From CAWCTD01 sp963798455 (GTDB taxonomy: Bacteria > Acidobacteriota > Terriglobia > Bryobacterales > Bryobacteraceae): a stretch of DNA of 64,000 bases. The position numbers were made by a program, and so were the translations under genes. Location: assembly GCA_963798455.1 (NCBI GenBank), contig CAWCTD010000003.1, positions 2,232,001 to 2,296,000 of the forward strand, in the 5' to 3' direction. Shown one piece after another: positions 26,415 through 35,335 of this stretch (the stretch's first letter is position 1; each line of letters opens with the position of its first letter). The notes below the pieces were generated by a model. That model did no database searches, was not told the DNA's origin, and saw only the letters and a list, made by a program, of their open reading frames with translations.

Positions 26415-29400
26415 CTACTGCTTGACTTGAATCGTCGTGACGATACGGCTCTTTTCCTGTTGCGTCGTACCGTTGCTCGCGATGCCCTTGTGCACCACAA
26501 CCAGGAGCGTTGCCCCCCCGGTCGAAGTGCTGGGAGGGGTCGTGTCCGGGATCTTTACGTTCAACTGCCAGAGCCCCGGGTACTCCGGGCTCAAGCCGGA
26601 GAAAGAGACGTTGTCGTCCCCCACGAAGGCCGCGTTCACAATGACCTGTGGCTTCGAGCCCGGTGTCCAGTACACGCCTCCCGGCGCCGCGCCGTCAGCA
26701 GGCACGTTCGGGATGAAGCCTTGGCCAGTTCCGTAGAGCACGATGTAGTCGCTGCGCGCGACCGGATTCGAGGTTGAGTTGACGCCATAAGAGGAGCCAT
26801 CGCTGGCTTTCACGTTGTAGGCCACGATCTGGCCCGTGCCCTCATATTTGGTAGAACCGGCAAAGAGCGCCGGTGAAGCGACATTCGTCTGAAGAAGGCC
26901 GGAGCAGGCGTAGCGGTCCGGGTTGGACGAGATTTGCGTCGCAGCGCAGCCGACCGCCAGGATCTGGTTCAGCGACTTCCGAACCGCCTGCAATTGGATG
27001 GTGGTCCCGGTTGGAGTGCTCATGGGCATGAGGAAGTTGATCTGGCTGGGAGAAACCATCAAAAGCGGGGCGGGTTGGTCGTTGACCAGCACCTGGATGT
27101 CGGCCAGTTCCGTGGGTAACGGCAGCGAGGCTGCGGAGACCGTCTGCGCCGCGAACACGCGCTCGCTAGCGCTCATGGTGTAAAGCGAGACCATCATGCC
27201 CGGGGCAAGGCCGGAAAGGAGGTTCGCCGTGTTTCTCGGGGTTGACGCCGCGAAGTAGAACCCGATCCGGTTGGTGGACAACGCCGACAGGAGGTTGCCG
27301 AAACCGTCCACGGTGAGCGCCAGAGCCCGTTCGTCCACGGTGGTACTGGTGGTGATGACGAAGTCAGGCAGAGGGCTGAGGACCAGCGTCTCGAACTTGG
27401 GGTAACGCAGGATGTATCGTGCGCCCGTGTCGGCCACCCAGGTCTCTCCGGTCACCGGGCTCACGTAGATCCCTTGGGGCGCGTTCAGCTTGCCGCCGTA
27501 CTTGTCTACATCGGTCAGCAGGAACGCGGGACTGGGGTTGGACGGAGCCGACCCAATGCTGTCGTAGGCCAGCACCCTGTTGTTGCCTGTGTCGCAAACG
27601 AACAAGCGGTCGCTGGTGTCCACGCCGATGCCCGTGGGCGTATTCATCCTGTTCGTGCCGCTGCCACTCACCCGGTCGTAGAAACTGGTCTGTCCGATTA
27701 CCCCGCTGGCTGCCATAAACGTATTGAAGTCGCCCACAGGTTTCCGGAACAACAGCACGCGGTGGAACACCGAGTCGGAAACGAGCAGATGGCCTGCCGC
27801 GGTAAAAGCAAGGCCGACTGGAGAGAACATGGTGCTGTAGGTGGGGTCGGGCGTCGAGTCCCGGGATGTCGTGACATCCGGTTTGCCCAGGACCAGGTCG
27901 GCGCCAGGATAGTTGCCGTGATCAAAAGGCGCCGGGAAGCGAAGGACGCGTCCGTTGCCGGTATCGGCCACATAGAGATTCCCCGAGGAATCCACGGCAA
28001 CCCCCACCGGATTGTACAGGCTCTTGCTCGTGGGCTGGGTCGCCAAGTTGCTGGGGTAGTTGGCCACGGAACGATAAAAGTCCGGCTGGCCGATCACAAG
28101 ATCGGCTTTGTCGCCGGGACGGGCGATACGCGCGTCGCGAAAACCAAGGATGCGGTTGTTGAAGGTATCCGCCACGTAGAGATGCGGAGGACTGGAGTGG
28201 GTGTCCACAACGACGCCACCGGCGCCGCCAAAAGAGAACTCGCGCCCCTCCACATAATTGGCGGAGTTGCCGTCCAGGTACACCTGTCCCAGCACCCGCT
28301 TGGTGGCGGTGTTGGCTCCGGCGGTCGTGGCGGGGTCACTCAGCACGACGACCCGGTGATTGAAATCGTCCGCAACGAACAGGTCTCCCGCGGACGGTAC
28401 CGCAAGCGTCGGAGAAGAGAGAGAGACGGCGGGCTGGCTCACGGCAGGTTGCGCGGCGCCGCGGTTGGCCTTGTAGTCGGTGAAGTTTGCCTGCCCGATG
28501 ACATCATCGGCTGTAGGAGGCGTGCTGATGTCGACCGGCCAGTCGCTGTATTTCGGAAATCTCAGGATCCTGTTGTTGCCGGTATCCACGACGTAGGGGC
28601 GATCCCCCACAAAGAACACGCCATTCGGAGCGTACAGGGTCCGCGCGTCGGGCGGCTGGAGAAGGCCCAGCGTATTGGGCACGCCTCCCATCATCCGGTA
28701 GGCCGCGCCATTGGCGAGAGGCGCAAGATATACCAGTACACGATTGGCGCCATCGCACACGTAGAGGCGGCCGGCGGAGTCCATGGCCATGCCGGCCGGA
28801 GTAGCGAGCCGGGTGAGGTCGGTGGTCGAGGAAGGATTCTGTGGGGTGGAAGTAAAAGTGGACTGCCCCAGCAACAAGTCAGCCGCCGGCCCGTTGGTCG
28901 CTGAGGAACCGACATCGGCCGCCTTGTATCGAAGAACACGGTTGTTCCCCGCATCCGCGACAAACAGGTTGCCGGCCGTATCAAGAATCAGGGACACGAG
29001 GTAAAATGCGGAGCCATTGTTCAAACGAAGCGTGCGGGCCGATATGGTGTGCGTGTCAGGATCGCTGTTGGCGGCCCGCGTGCCGAGAGAAGCCTGGCCG
29101 ATGACGAGGTCCGGCAGTTTCACCTGCTGAGGATCGGCAAAGGGCCGTGAGTATCGCAGAACGCGGTTGTTCCCGGCATCGGCGACAAAGAGATCACCGA
29201 TGGCGTCGACCGCCACGCCCGTGGGGGCCGAGAGCCCTCCCGTCAGTTCATATCCCGGTCCCTGGGGGAACGTGGAGAATAAGTCCTTCTGCCCAATGAC
29301 CAGATCGGCAAAGGCGCCATTGCTGAATTGCGACGCGTTGCGCCAGGCCAGTACCCGGTTGTTGCCGGTGTCAGCGACATAGAGGATGGGCGGCGTTGCG

Positions 29401-29594
29401 CTCGTGTCGATGGCCACCGCACTGGGACTATATAGTTCCCTGCCCTCGACAAGGTTGGGATTGGCCGTCCGCAAGGTCAGTTGGGGGTGACCCAGCACAG
29501 TCGCGGGGCTCGGATTCAGCGTCACCTGCCCCACGAGAACGGGGGCAAGCCATAGAACGGCAGCACAAACAAGAAGCCGGCTTGGTCGCATCAT
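26415..29594 (-). CDS. Secreted NHL-repeat protein with Solibacter-type C-terminal domain (TIGR03437)
   Basis: The protein has 1059 residues. After a signal peptide (about residues 1-23) come many NHL repeats forming one or two propellers; typical blades read LYVADTGNNRVLAWR, LFVADAGNNRVLRY and LYVADTFNNRILGF. The last about 230 residues match the TIGR03437 domain characteristic of Solibacter and relatives: a GLAPGMMVSLYT start, DIQVLVNDQPAPLLMVSPSQ, DYIVLYGTGQGF and GLWQLNVKIPD. The protein is probably extracellular or on the surface; binding partner unknown. I start at the double Met at 29594, where the signal peptide begins. It strongly supports the taxonomic assignment. Confidence 0.9.
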   Translation of the reverse strand: MMRPSRLLVCAAVLWLAPVLVGQVTLNPSPATVLGHPQLTLRTANPNLVEGRELYSPSAVAIDTSATPPILYVADTGNNRVLAWRNASQFSNGAFADLVIGQKDLFSTFPQGPGYELTGGLSAPTGVAVDAIGDLFVADAGNNRVLRYSRPFADPQQVKLPDLVIGQASLGTRAANSDPDTHTISARTLRLNNGSAFYLVSLILDTAGNLFVADAGNNRVLRYKAADVGSSATNGPAADLLLGQSTFTSTPQNPSSTTDLTRLATPAGMAMDSAGRLYVCDGANRVLVYLAPLANGAAYRMMGGVPNTLGLLQPPDARTLYAPNGVFFVGDRPYVVDTGNNRILRFPKYSDWPVDISTPPTADDVIGQANFTDYKANRGAAQPAVSQPAVSLSSPTLAVPSAGDLFVADDFNHRVVVLSDPATTAGANTATKRVLGQVYLDGNSANYVEGREFSFGGAGGVVVDTHSSPPHLYVADTFNNRILGFRDARIARPGDKADLVIGQPDFYRSVANYPSNLATQPTSKSLYNPVGVAVDSSGNLYVADTGNGRVLRFPAPFDHGNYPGADLVLGKPDVTTSRDSTPDPTYSTMFSPVGLAFTAAGHLLVSDSVFHRVLLFRKPVGDFNTFMAASGVIGQTSFYDRVSGSGTNRMNTPTGIGVDTSDRLFVCDTGNNRVLAYDSIGSAPSNPSPAFLLTDVDKYGGKLNAPQGIYVSPVTGETWVADTGARYILRYPKFETLVLSPLPDFVITTSTTVDERALALTVDGFGNLLSALSTNRIGFYFAASTPRNTANLLSGLAPGMMVSLYTMSASERVFAAQTVSAASLPLPTELADIQVLVNDQPAPLLMVSPSQINFLMPMSTPTGTTIQLQAVRKSLNQILAVGCAATQISSNPDRYACSGLLQTNVASPALFAGSTKYEGTGQIVAYNVKASDGSSYGVNSTSNPVARSDYIVLYGTGQGFIPNVPADGAAPGGVYWTPGSKPQVIVNAAFVGDDNVSFSGLSPEYPGLWQLNVKIPDTTPPSTSTGGATLLVVVHKGIASNGTTQQEKSRIVTTIQVKQ

Positions 29595-29696
29595 CGGTTT
29601 CCTCAGCAAGGGGCGAACGCGGGAGACGCCCAACACAAAAAGTAGCACGCCCCCTTCGCGCGCGCAATCGAGGGAGTACCAGGAAGAGGCCCGTGG

Positions 29697-29766
29697 CTCA
29701 CGCCAAGCCGCTAAGACCGCAAAGCCATAAGGGAGGATCTTTGCGCCTTTGCGTCTTTGCGTGAGA
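29697..29766 (+). repeat. Dispersed inverted repeat of the CGCAAAG type
   Basis: A left arm (TCACGCCAAGCCGCTAAGAC, followed by CGCAAAG) and a right arm (CTTTGCGCCTTTGCGTCTTT, followed by GCGTGA) are imperfect inverted copies separated by CCATAAGGGAGGAT. The arms carry a CGCAAAG-like heptamer motif with 6-7 base periodicity. Similar elements are scattered in many environmental bacterial genomes. It lies directly before mqnA and overlaps its possible start. Confidence 0.7.
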
Positions 29767-30573
29767 CTATGGATTTTGAGTCACCAACACCCCTCGGGCC
29801 GCAGGCTCCGCGTCTGCGCGGTGAGCTATCTCAATACCGTCCCACTGGTGTGGGGCATGCTGCACGGGGAGCAGCGCGGGCTTTTTGATCTCGACTTTTG
29901 CGTCCCTTCAGAGTGCGCCGACCGGCTGGAAGACGGGCGGGCGGATATCGGAATTGTTCCCTCCGCCGAACTCCCGCGCCTGGGCCTGGAGATCATCCCC
30001 GGCACGGGCATTGCATCGCGGGGCGCGGTCCGCAGCATTCTGCTGGTCTCCAAGGCGCCGCGAGAGAAGATCCGGGTTCTGGCCGTTGACACAAGCTCCC
30101 GGACCTCGGTGCAGCTCGCGCGCATCCTGCTGGCACTCAACCACGGCGCACGGCCACGCCTGATTCCCTTCAGGCCGGATCTGGCGGCCATGCTGGAAGC
30201 CGCGGACGGCGCACTCATCATCGGCGACCCGGCCCTGCGCGTGGACATCGATCATTCCCCATACCAGGTTTTCGACCTGGGCGAGGAGTGGACCGCGACC
30301 ACGGGCCTGCCCATGGTCTTCGCCGTGTGGGGCGGCCGCAAGGAGTGCATCCGGCCGGACCTGGCCGAGCCGTTCCTGGAGTCGTGCCGTTTCGGCTTGG
30401 CGCACGTGGAGGACATCGTGCGCGCCGAGTCGGCCTCGCGCGGCCTGCCGGAGCAACTCGTGCGCGAGTATTTCGCCCGCAACGTGACGCTCGAATTTGG
30501 CGACGAGGAGTACCGTGGCCTCCAGCTCTTCCTGCGGTACGTCACTGAGTTTGGTATCTTGGAAGTTCATTGA
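29749..30573 (+). CDS. mqnA: Chorismate dehydratase MqnA (menaquinone futalosine pathway)
   Basis: The protein has about 274 residues. It makes 3-enolpyruvyl-benzoate from chorismate, the first futalosine-pathway step. MqnA signatures are VCAVSYLNTVPLVWG, ADIGIVPSAEL, SRTSVQLARILL and ATTGLPMVFAVWGG. The start is uncertain: TTG 29749 (GGGAGG at 29731-29736), GTG 29761 and TTG 29776 are possible, and the first two lie inside the inverted repeat. Homologues would begin close to RRLRVCAVSYLN. The stop codon TGA is contributed by the 129-bp element at 30564. mqnC follows on the same strand. Confidence 0.92.
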   Translation: MRLCVRLWILSHQHPSGRRLRVCAVSYLNTVPLVWGMLHGEQRGLFDLDFCVPSECADRLEDGRADIGIVPSAELPRLGLEIIPGTGIASRGAVRSILLVSKAPREKIRVLAVDTSSRTSVQLARILLALNHGARPRLIPFRPDLAAMLEAADGALIIGDPALRVDIDHSPYQVFDLGEEWTATTGLPMVFAVWGGRKECIRPDLAEPFLESCRFGLAHVEDIVRAESASRGLPEQLVREYFARNVTLEFGDEEYRGLQLFLRYVTEFGILEVH

Positions 30574-30692
30574 AAAACCTGCTGGGCAAGTCAGGAGACT
30601 TACCCCACGTGGACGCAAGGTGCTGATTCTACGTGTGGGATAAGACTCCCGTCTTGTCCTGGCCCGCGTTCGGGCAGGTTTTTCAACGAACT
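30564..30692 (-). repeat. 129-bp palindromic dispersed repeat, copy 2
   Basis: Inverse copy of the element at 3541-3669, same length, with ends AGTTCATTGAAAAACCTGC and GCAGGTTTTTCAACGAACT. It fills the mqnA-mqnC gap. The internal inverted halves could fold into a long hairpin in the transcript. As in copy 1, the half reading CTGCTGGGCAAGTC faces the upstream gene's 3' end. Confidence 0.85.
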
Positions 30693-30719
30693 CTTGGAGC
30701 CGACTGGGAAATCGCACGC

Positions 30720-31751
30720 ATGTTGACGCATGGTGAGGCGGTTGATCTTCTCAAGAGCACGGACCTGATCGGGATCGGTATGGCCGCCGATGCCGCGCGC
30801 CGCAAGCTCCATCCCGAAGGCGTCGTCAGCTACATCATCGACCGCAACATCAACTACACCAACGTCTGCACGGAGTTCTGCACCTTCTGCGCCTTCTACC
30901 GGCCCGTCGGACATCCGGAAGGCTACGTCATTTCCAAAGAAGAGCTGTTCCGGAAGATCCAGGAAACGCTCGATCTGGGCGGCACGGGGGTTCTGATGCA
31001 GGGCGGGCTCCACCCCGACCTGAAGATCGAGTGGTACGAGGATCTGCTGCGCTCGATCCGGCAACGCTTCCGGATTCACCTGCACTGCTTCTCCTCGCCG
31101 GAGATCCTCAACATCGCCGAGGTCAGCGGCCTCACGATTCGGGACACGATCGCCCGCCTGATGGAGGCGGGCCTGGACTCGATTCCCGGAGGCGGGGCCG
31201 AGATTCTCGACGACCACGTCCGTCAACGCGTCAGCCGTCTCAAGTGCTCCACCCAGGAATGGGCCGAAGTGCACCGGGTGGCTCACGCACTGGGAATGCG
31301 CACCACGGCGACGATGATGTTCGGCTGCGGCGAGACCCTCGAAGAGCGCGTGAATCACCTGGACGTTGTGCGCCGAATTCAGCAGGAGACCGGCGGCTTC
31401 ACGGCCTTCATCCCCTGGACGTTTCAGAAGGAGAACACGGCGCTCGGCCGCTCGGTCCGCGAGGAGGCCACGGCGGTCGAATACCTGAAGACGCTCGCCG
31501 TCAGCCGCCTGTACCTGGAGGACGTCCTCAACGTCCAAGCCTCCTGGGTGACGCAGGGGCTGAAGCTGTGCCAGATCGCGCTGCGGTTCGGAGCCAACGA
31601 CGTAGGCAGCATCATGATCGAGGAGAACGTCGTCTCGGCGGCCGGCGCGCACCACTGCTCCACCGAGGAAGAGCTCCGGCGCCTCATCCGCGATGCCGGC
31701 TTCATTCCCAAGCAGCGGGACACGCTGTACCGCACCTACTTCCTGAACTAG
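30720..31751 (+). CDS. mqnC: Cyclic dehypoxanthinyl futalosine synthase MqnC (radical SAM)
   Basis: The protein has 343 residues from ATG 30720. The radical SAM cluster is C50-x3-C54-x2-C57 in NVCTEFCTFCAFYR, followed by GGTGVLMQGGLHPDL, SIPGGGAEILDDHVR and TTATMMFGCGETLEER, all typical of MqnC. It cyclises dehypoxanthine futalosine in menaquinone synthesis. A longer frame from 30633 begins inside the dispersed repeat and was rejected. The methylase gene starts 4 bases after the stop. Confidence 0.94.
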   Translation: MLTHGEAVDLLKSTDLIGIGMAADAARRKLHPEGVVSYIIDRNINYTNVCTEFCTFCAFYRPVGHPEGYVISKEELFRKIQETLDLGGTGVLMQGGLHPDLKIEWYEDLLRSIRQRFRIHLHCFSSPEILNIAEVSGLTIRDTIARLMEAGLDSIPGGGAEILDDHVRQRVSRLKCSTQEWAEVHRVAHALGMRTTATMMFGCGETLEERVNHLDVVRRIQQETGGFTAFIPWTFQKENTALGRSVREEATAVEYLKTLAVSRLYLEDVLNVQASWVTQGLKLCQIALRFGANDVGSIMIEENVVSAAGAHHCSTEEELRRLIRDAGFIPKQRDTLYRTYFLN

Positions 31752-31755
31752 GACC

Positions 31756-33444
31756 GTGACCGACGACCGCAAAGCACGGCACGCGCAGGGCGAGTACTAC
31801 ACGCCGCGGTGGCTGGCCCAACTGATCCTGGACGAGTCGGGCTATGATGGCGCCCCCGGCCGGCGCCTGCTCGATCCTTCCTGCGGGCCAGGCGTCTTCC
31901 TGGTCCTGGCCATTGAACGTGCCAAGCGTTATGCCGATACCGCGCACAGCATCTTGGCCGGCATCCATGGGTTCGAGCTAAACCCGGAATCCGCCCAGGC
32001 CGCTCGCGCCAGCTACTTGTCGGCGCTGGGCGATCTGGCAGCGGGAGTCAGCATCGACGACATCCCGGTATTCTGTCGCGACGCCATTTTGGATCCGCGG
32101 GAATGCGAGCCATTCGACTACGTGGTCGGCAACCCACCCTGGGTGCGCTGGGATTACCTTCCGCACGAATACCGGGAAGCCACTTTGCCGCTCTGGAAAC
32201 ACTATGGGCTGTTTTCCTTGAAAGGCTTCGAAGCGAGGCTCGGGGCAGGCAAGAAAGATCTCTCCATGCTCTTCACCTACGCCGCCGCCGACCGCTACCT
32301 CAAGCCCGGAGGCACGCTGGCCTTCCTCATCACCCAGGAGGTGTTCAAGTCCAAGGGCGCCGGCGAGGGTTTCCGGCGGTTCAGGCTGGGAGCCGGCGGG
32401 CCGTCTCTGGGTGTCCGCGGCGTCCACGATTTTGTGAAGCTGCGGCCTTTCAAGGACGCCGCCAACAAGACGGCCGCTATCCTGTTGACCAAGGGCGAGG
32501 AGACGCGCTATCCGGTTCCCTACCATGTTTGGGACCGCGACGGGGATGGGGCACTGCGCAGGCAGACCTTGATTGCCCGCCCGCTTGGGGCGCCGCAGGG
32601 GCCGTGGCAGACGCTCGGCGACAACGCGGAGGATCTGTCGAGACTGGCGGGGACCAACCCGTACAAAGCCATGCTCGGAGCCAACGCCAATCCCTACGGG
32701 GTGTTCTGGCTGGAAGTGCGGCAAGCCCTTCCAGAGGGGCTGGTCCGGGTGAGGAATCTACCCGAACTGGGCAAGAAAGCCATCAGGCCGGCCACGGCTG
32801 TGATCGAGAGTGAACCCGTGTATCCCGCGGTGCGCGGGTCGGACGTACGGCGATGGCGCGCCGAGCCGGGCGTCCACGTCCTGCTGGTCCAGGACCCACT
32901 CGCACGAAGCGGATACGCCGAGGCCGTCATGCGGGAGCGGTGGCCGAAGACTGCCGAATACCTCGATCAATTCCGCGACGAACTGATGTCGCGCGCGCTT
33001 TACCGCAAGTACCACATGGAGGCGGCGAACCCTTTCTATAGCCAGTTCAATGTCGGGCGGGAGACATTCGAGCCGTTCAAGGTCGTTTGGAAGCGTATGG
33101 CGAGCGACCTCGCCGCGGCGGTCATCTCCGAGTGGGAGGGTCCGCTGGGGCGGAAAATGCTCCTTCCGCTCGAAACCACGGCCTTCATCGGCACCCAGAC
33201 CGCCGAGGAAGCCCACTACCTCTGCGCCATCCTGAACTCCCAGCCAGTGCGCGCTTACGTGAAGTCCTTCTCCTCAGCGGGCCGAGGGTTTGGAACGCCC
33301 TTCGTAGTGAGCCAGATTCGCATCCCGAAGTACGATCCGGCCGTCAGCCTCCATCACACATTGGCCGTCATGTCCAAGGACCTGCACCAGGGCGGCAGCC
33401 GGGAAGAAGAACAGGAGATCGATAGGTTGGTCCCGCGACTTTAA
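31756..33444 (+). CDS. N6-adenine DNA methyltransferase (Eco57I-like), no restriction partner visible
   Basis: The protein has 562 residues. SAM-binding motif I is LLDPSCGPGVFLVLA and catalytic motif IV is N-P-P-W in YVVGNPPWVRWDY; the N-terminal GEYYTPRWLAQLIL is the usual entry motif of N6 methylases. The second half (from about residue 290) would hold target recognition, ending in FVVSQIRIPKYDP. No nuclease gene is adjacent, so it may be an orphan regulator or part of a scattered system. GTG start 4 bases after mqnC suggests translational coupling, an odd pairing with menaquinone synthesis. It overlaps the convergent PfkB gene by four bases. Confidence 0.87.
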   Translation: MTDDRKARHAQGEYYTPRWLAQLILDESGYDGAPGRRLLDPSCGPGVFLVLAIERAKRYADTAHSILAGIHGFELNPESAQAARASYLSALGDLAAGVSIDDIPVFCRDAILDPRECEPFDYVVGNPPWVRWDYLPHEYREATLPLWKHYGLFSLKGFEARLGAGKKDLSMLFTYAAADRYLKPGGTLAFLITQEVFKSKGAGEGFRRFRLGAGGPSLGVRGVHDFVKLRPFKDAANKTAAILLTKGEETRYPVPYHVWDRDGDGALRRQTLIARPLGAPQGPWQTLGDNAEDLSRLAGTNPYKAMLGANANPYGVFWLEVRQALPEGLVRVRNLPELGKKAIRPATAVIESEPVYPAVRGSDVRRWRAEPGVHVLLVQDPLARSGYAEAVMRERWPKTAEYLDQFRDELMSRALYRKYHMEAANPFYSQFNVGRETFEPFKVVWKRMASDLAAAVISEWEGPLGRKMLLPLETTAFIGTQTAEEAHYLCAILNSQPVRAYVKSFSSAGRGFGTPFVVSQIRIPKYDPAVSLHHTLAVMSKDLHQGGSREEEQEIDRLVPRL

Positions 33445-34394
33445 GCGCGGGTCTTGGCCCTGCCCATCCACTCCTCGGTCTCTTCCCAGGAGAGCAGTCC
33501 CGCGACCGAGCCGACCCGGCGCACGGAAAGGGCGCCCACGGCATTGCCCATGCGAGCGGCCTCCTTCAGCGACAGGCCTCGTTGGATGGCGGCCAGAAAA
33601 CCACCGGCGAAGCAGTCTCCGGCACCCGTGGTGTCGACCACATCGATCTCAAAGCCGGCAGCATCGAACTCTTGCCCATCCGCCAGGACCATGCACCCCC
33701 GGGCGCCCAGTTTCACAACAACTGTCCGGGCTCCGGCTTTGTTCAGCACCTTCGCGGCTTCCAGCGGGTCCGGGAGTCCCGTCAGCATGCGAGACTCCTC
33801 TTCGTTCACGAACAGCAGATCGACGTGCGGCAGGCATGGACCCAGATCCTGAAACCAGCGCCCTTGTGAATCCCAGGCCGCATCCAAGGAGGTCATGAGC
33901 CCCGCGGCCCGGGCGCGACGCAGAGTCTCAGCGGCATGAGGCCGGAAAGCCGGGAGGGAAAAAAAGTTCGCCAGGTGGTAATAGGACACGCCCTCGATGA
34001 GCGCCGGCGAGAACTCGACCGGCTCGGGAAGCGCGTACAGACAGACACCCGGCTTGTGCAGGAAGAGCCGGTCGCCGTCGGACTTCACCAGCGCAATGGT
34101 CGTCGCGGAAGCGCCCCAGGTCCGGGTCACGGCTCGCGTGTCGACTCCCACGCTCCTTAGGCCGGCCATCATTTCGTCGCCGTAGTTGTCGTCTCCGACC
34201 ACGGACAGCAGCCGCACGGGCACCCCGACCCGGGCCAGGGCATAGGACGTGTTCGCGCCATTGCCTCCCATGCTGGTGCCGATGGTGTCCACCCAGGTCG
34301 TGGCGCCCCAGGCGAGTTGGTCCACCGGATGGACCAGCATGTCGAAGACGATGTTGCCGGTGCAAAGAACGCCTGCCATCTTTGAGGAAGACAT
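33441..34394 (-). CDS. PfkB-family carbohydrate (ribokinase-like) kinase
   Basis: The protein has 317 residues. Family signatures are MGGNGANTSYALARVG near the N-terminus and the ATP/anion-hole motif DTTGAGDCFAGGFLAAIQRG with the catalytic Asp. It phosphorylates a sugar or nucleoside; the substrate is not evident. Its start is three bases after the stop of the anchored protein at 34398, indicating one operon with it and probably with DAHP synthase. Confidence 0.9.
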   Translation of the reverse strand: MSSSKMAGVLCTGNIVFDMLVHPVDQLAWGATTWVDTIGTSMGGNGANTSYALARVGVPVRLLSVVGDDNYGDEMMAGLRSVGVDTRAVTRTWGASATTIALVKSDGDRLFLHKPGVCLYALPEPVEFSPALIEGVSYYHLANFFSLPAFRPHAAETLRRARAAGLMTSLDAAWDSQGRWFQDLGPCLPHVDLLFVNEEESRMLTGLPDPLEAAKVLNKAGARTVVVKLGARGCMVLADGQEFDAAGFEIDVVDTTGAGDCFAGGFLAAIQRGLSLKEAARMGNAVGALSVRRVGSVAGLLSWEETEEWMGRAKTRA

Positions 34395-34397
34395 GGT

Positions 34398-35324
34398 TTA
34401 GTGGGAATCTCCCAGTATACTCTGAAGGAACTGGCGGTCGATGGGCCAGCGGCCGAGCACGCGCTGGTCAACCCTGTTGAACACGCCGGCGGCCAGAGCC
34501 CCGCTCAGGTCGTGCGGATTGGGCGCCTTGTTTTCCCTGGCAATCATCTCCTTCAACAGACGAGTGACGCCATCCAATTGGTACGCCAGCGTGGAGGCGT
34601 CCTGGGCCGAGCGGCAGGTGGCATCGAATTGGACGGCCAACCGGCCCTCCTCCGTGGCGAGCGACAGCACCACCTTGTCGGCGCTCTCCATGGCCTTAGC
34701 GTAGAGGCGCGTGCCCGCTGGAAGGCTGTTCGTGTCTCGCAAGGCTTCGGCTGGAACCAGCAACCAGACCGGTTGAGAGGGGACGCTCATCCCCCGCCGC
34801 GTGGGTTTTTTTCCCACCAGCATGGCCGCCGCCCATTCGTCCGGGCCTACCGCCAGGGCCATGACTCCCTTGCTCAGGGGGAAGAAGGAGATTCTGCGCT
34901 CCACCTTGCTGCCTTCGAGCCGGCAGAAAGAATTGCGGCAAGTGCCGTCCTGCCTGGCCACGTACGCTTTCAGCTTCGACCAATCGAAGCGGCCTTTGAG
35001 CAGTGCGCAGAATGTGCCCTTCCGAAACCAGGCAAGGGCATAGTCGAGATCCTGCTGGTAGTCGAAGCCCGTCTCCAGGACAAAGGATTGGTACTCCGGT
35101 TCCTGGGCGACGCCGGACCCGTTGAGGGCGTCCAGCACGCCCGTCTGACGGAGCGAGGTGAAGTCAACGCCGAGGATCACGCCTTCCCCGGCCGGCAGAT
35201 ACGCCGCCATGTCGCCGACCGTGGAGGCACGGCGAGACCTGAACCAGGCGAGGCCGAGAATCGCGCCGGCGCAAAGAGCCAGCACAAGGGCGACCACCAG
35301 CGCCGGATGCAAACGGAAGTTCAC
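34398..35324 (-). CDS. Membrane-anchored protein of unknown function
   Basis: The protein has 308 residues. An N-terminal membrane helix (about residues 7-28) anchors a periplasmic domain. I do not recognise the domain; it has a GVILGVDFTSLRQTGVLDAL segment and alternating beta strands, with two Cys pairs (CRNSFC and later CRS). It sits between DAHP synthase (11-base gap) and the PfkB kinase and should be co-transcribed with both. Confidence 0.7.
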   Translation of the reverse strand: MNFRLHPALVVALVLALCAGAILGLAWFRSRRASTVGDMAAYLPAGEGVILGVDFTSLRQTGVLDALNGSGVAQEPEYQSFVLETGFDYQQDLDYALAWFRKGTFCALLKGRFDWSKLKAYVARQDGTCRNSFCRLEGSKVERRISFFPLSKGVMALAVGPDEWAAAMLVGKKPTRRGMSVPSQPVWLLVPAEALRDTNSLPAGTRLYAKAMESADKVVLSLATEEGRLAVQFDATCRSAQDASTLAYQLDGVTRLLKEMIARENKAPNPHDLSGALAAGVFNRVDQRVLGRWPIDRQFLQSILGDSH

Positions 35325-35335
35325 TAAAGAGTAGC

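Noticed and set aside
26342..26418. Inverted repeat GTAGGGGCGC/GCGCGCCCTAC between convergent genes as a terminator
   Set aside because: The arms are 57 bases apart and no T-run follows either arm, so I could not support a terminator.
34401..35327. 308-residue plus-strand frame opposite the anchored unknown protein
   Set aside because: Same span as the minus-strand gene, which has a signal/anchor helix and fits the operon; the plus frame is a composition shadow.
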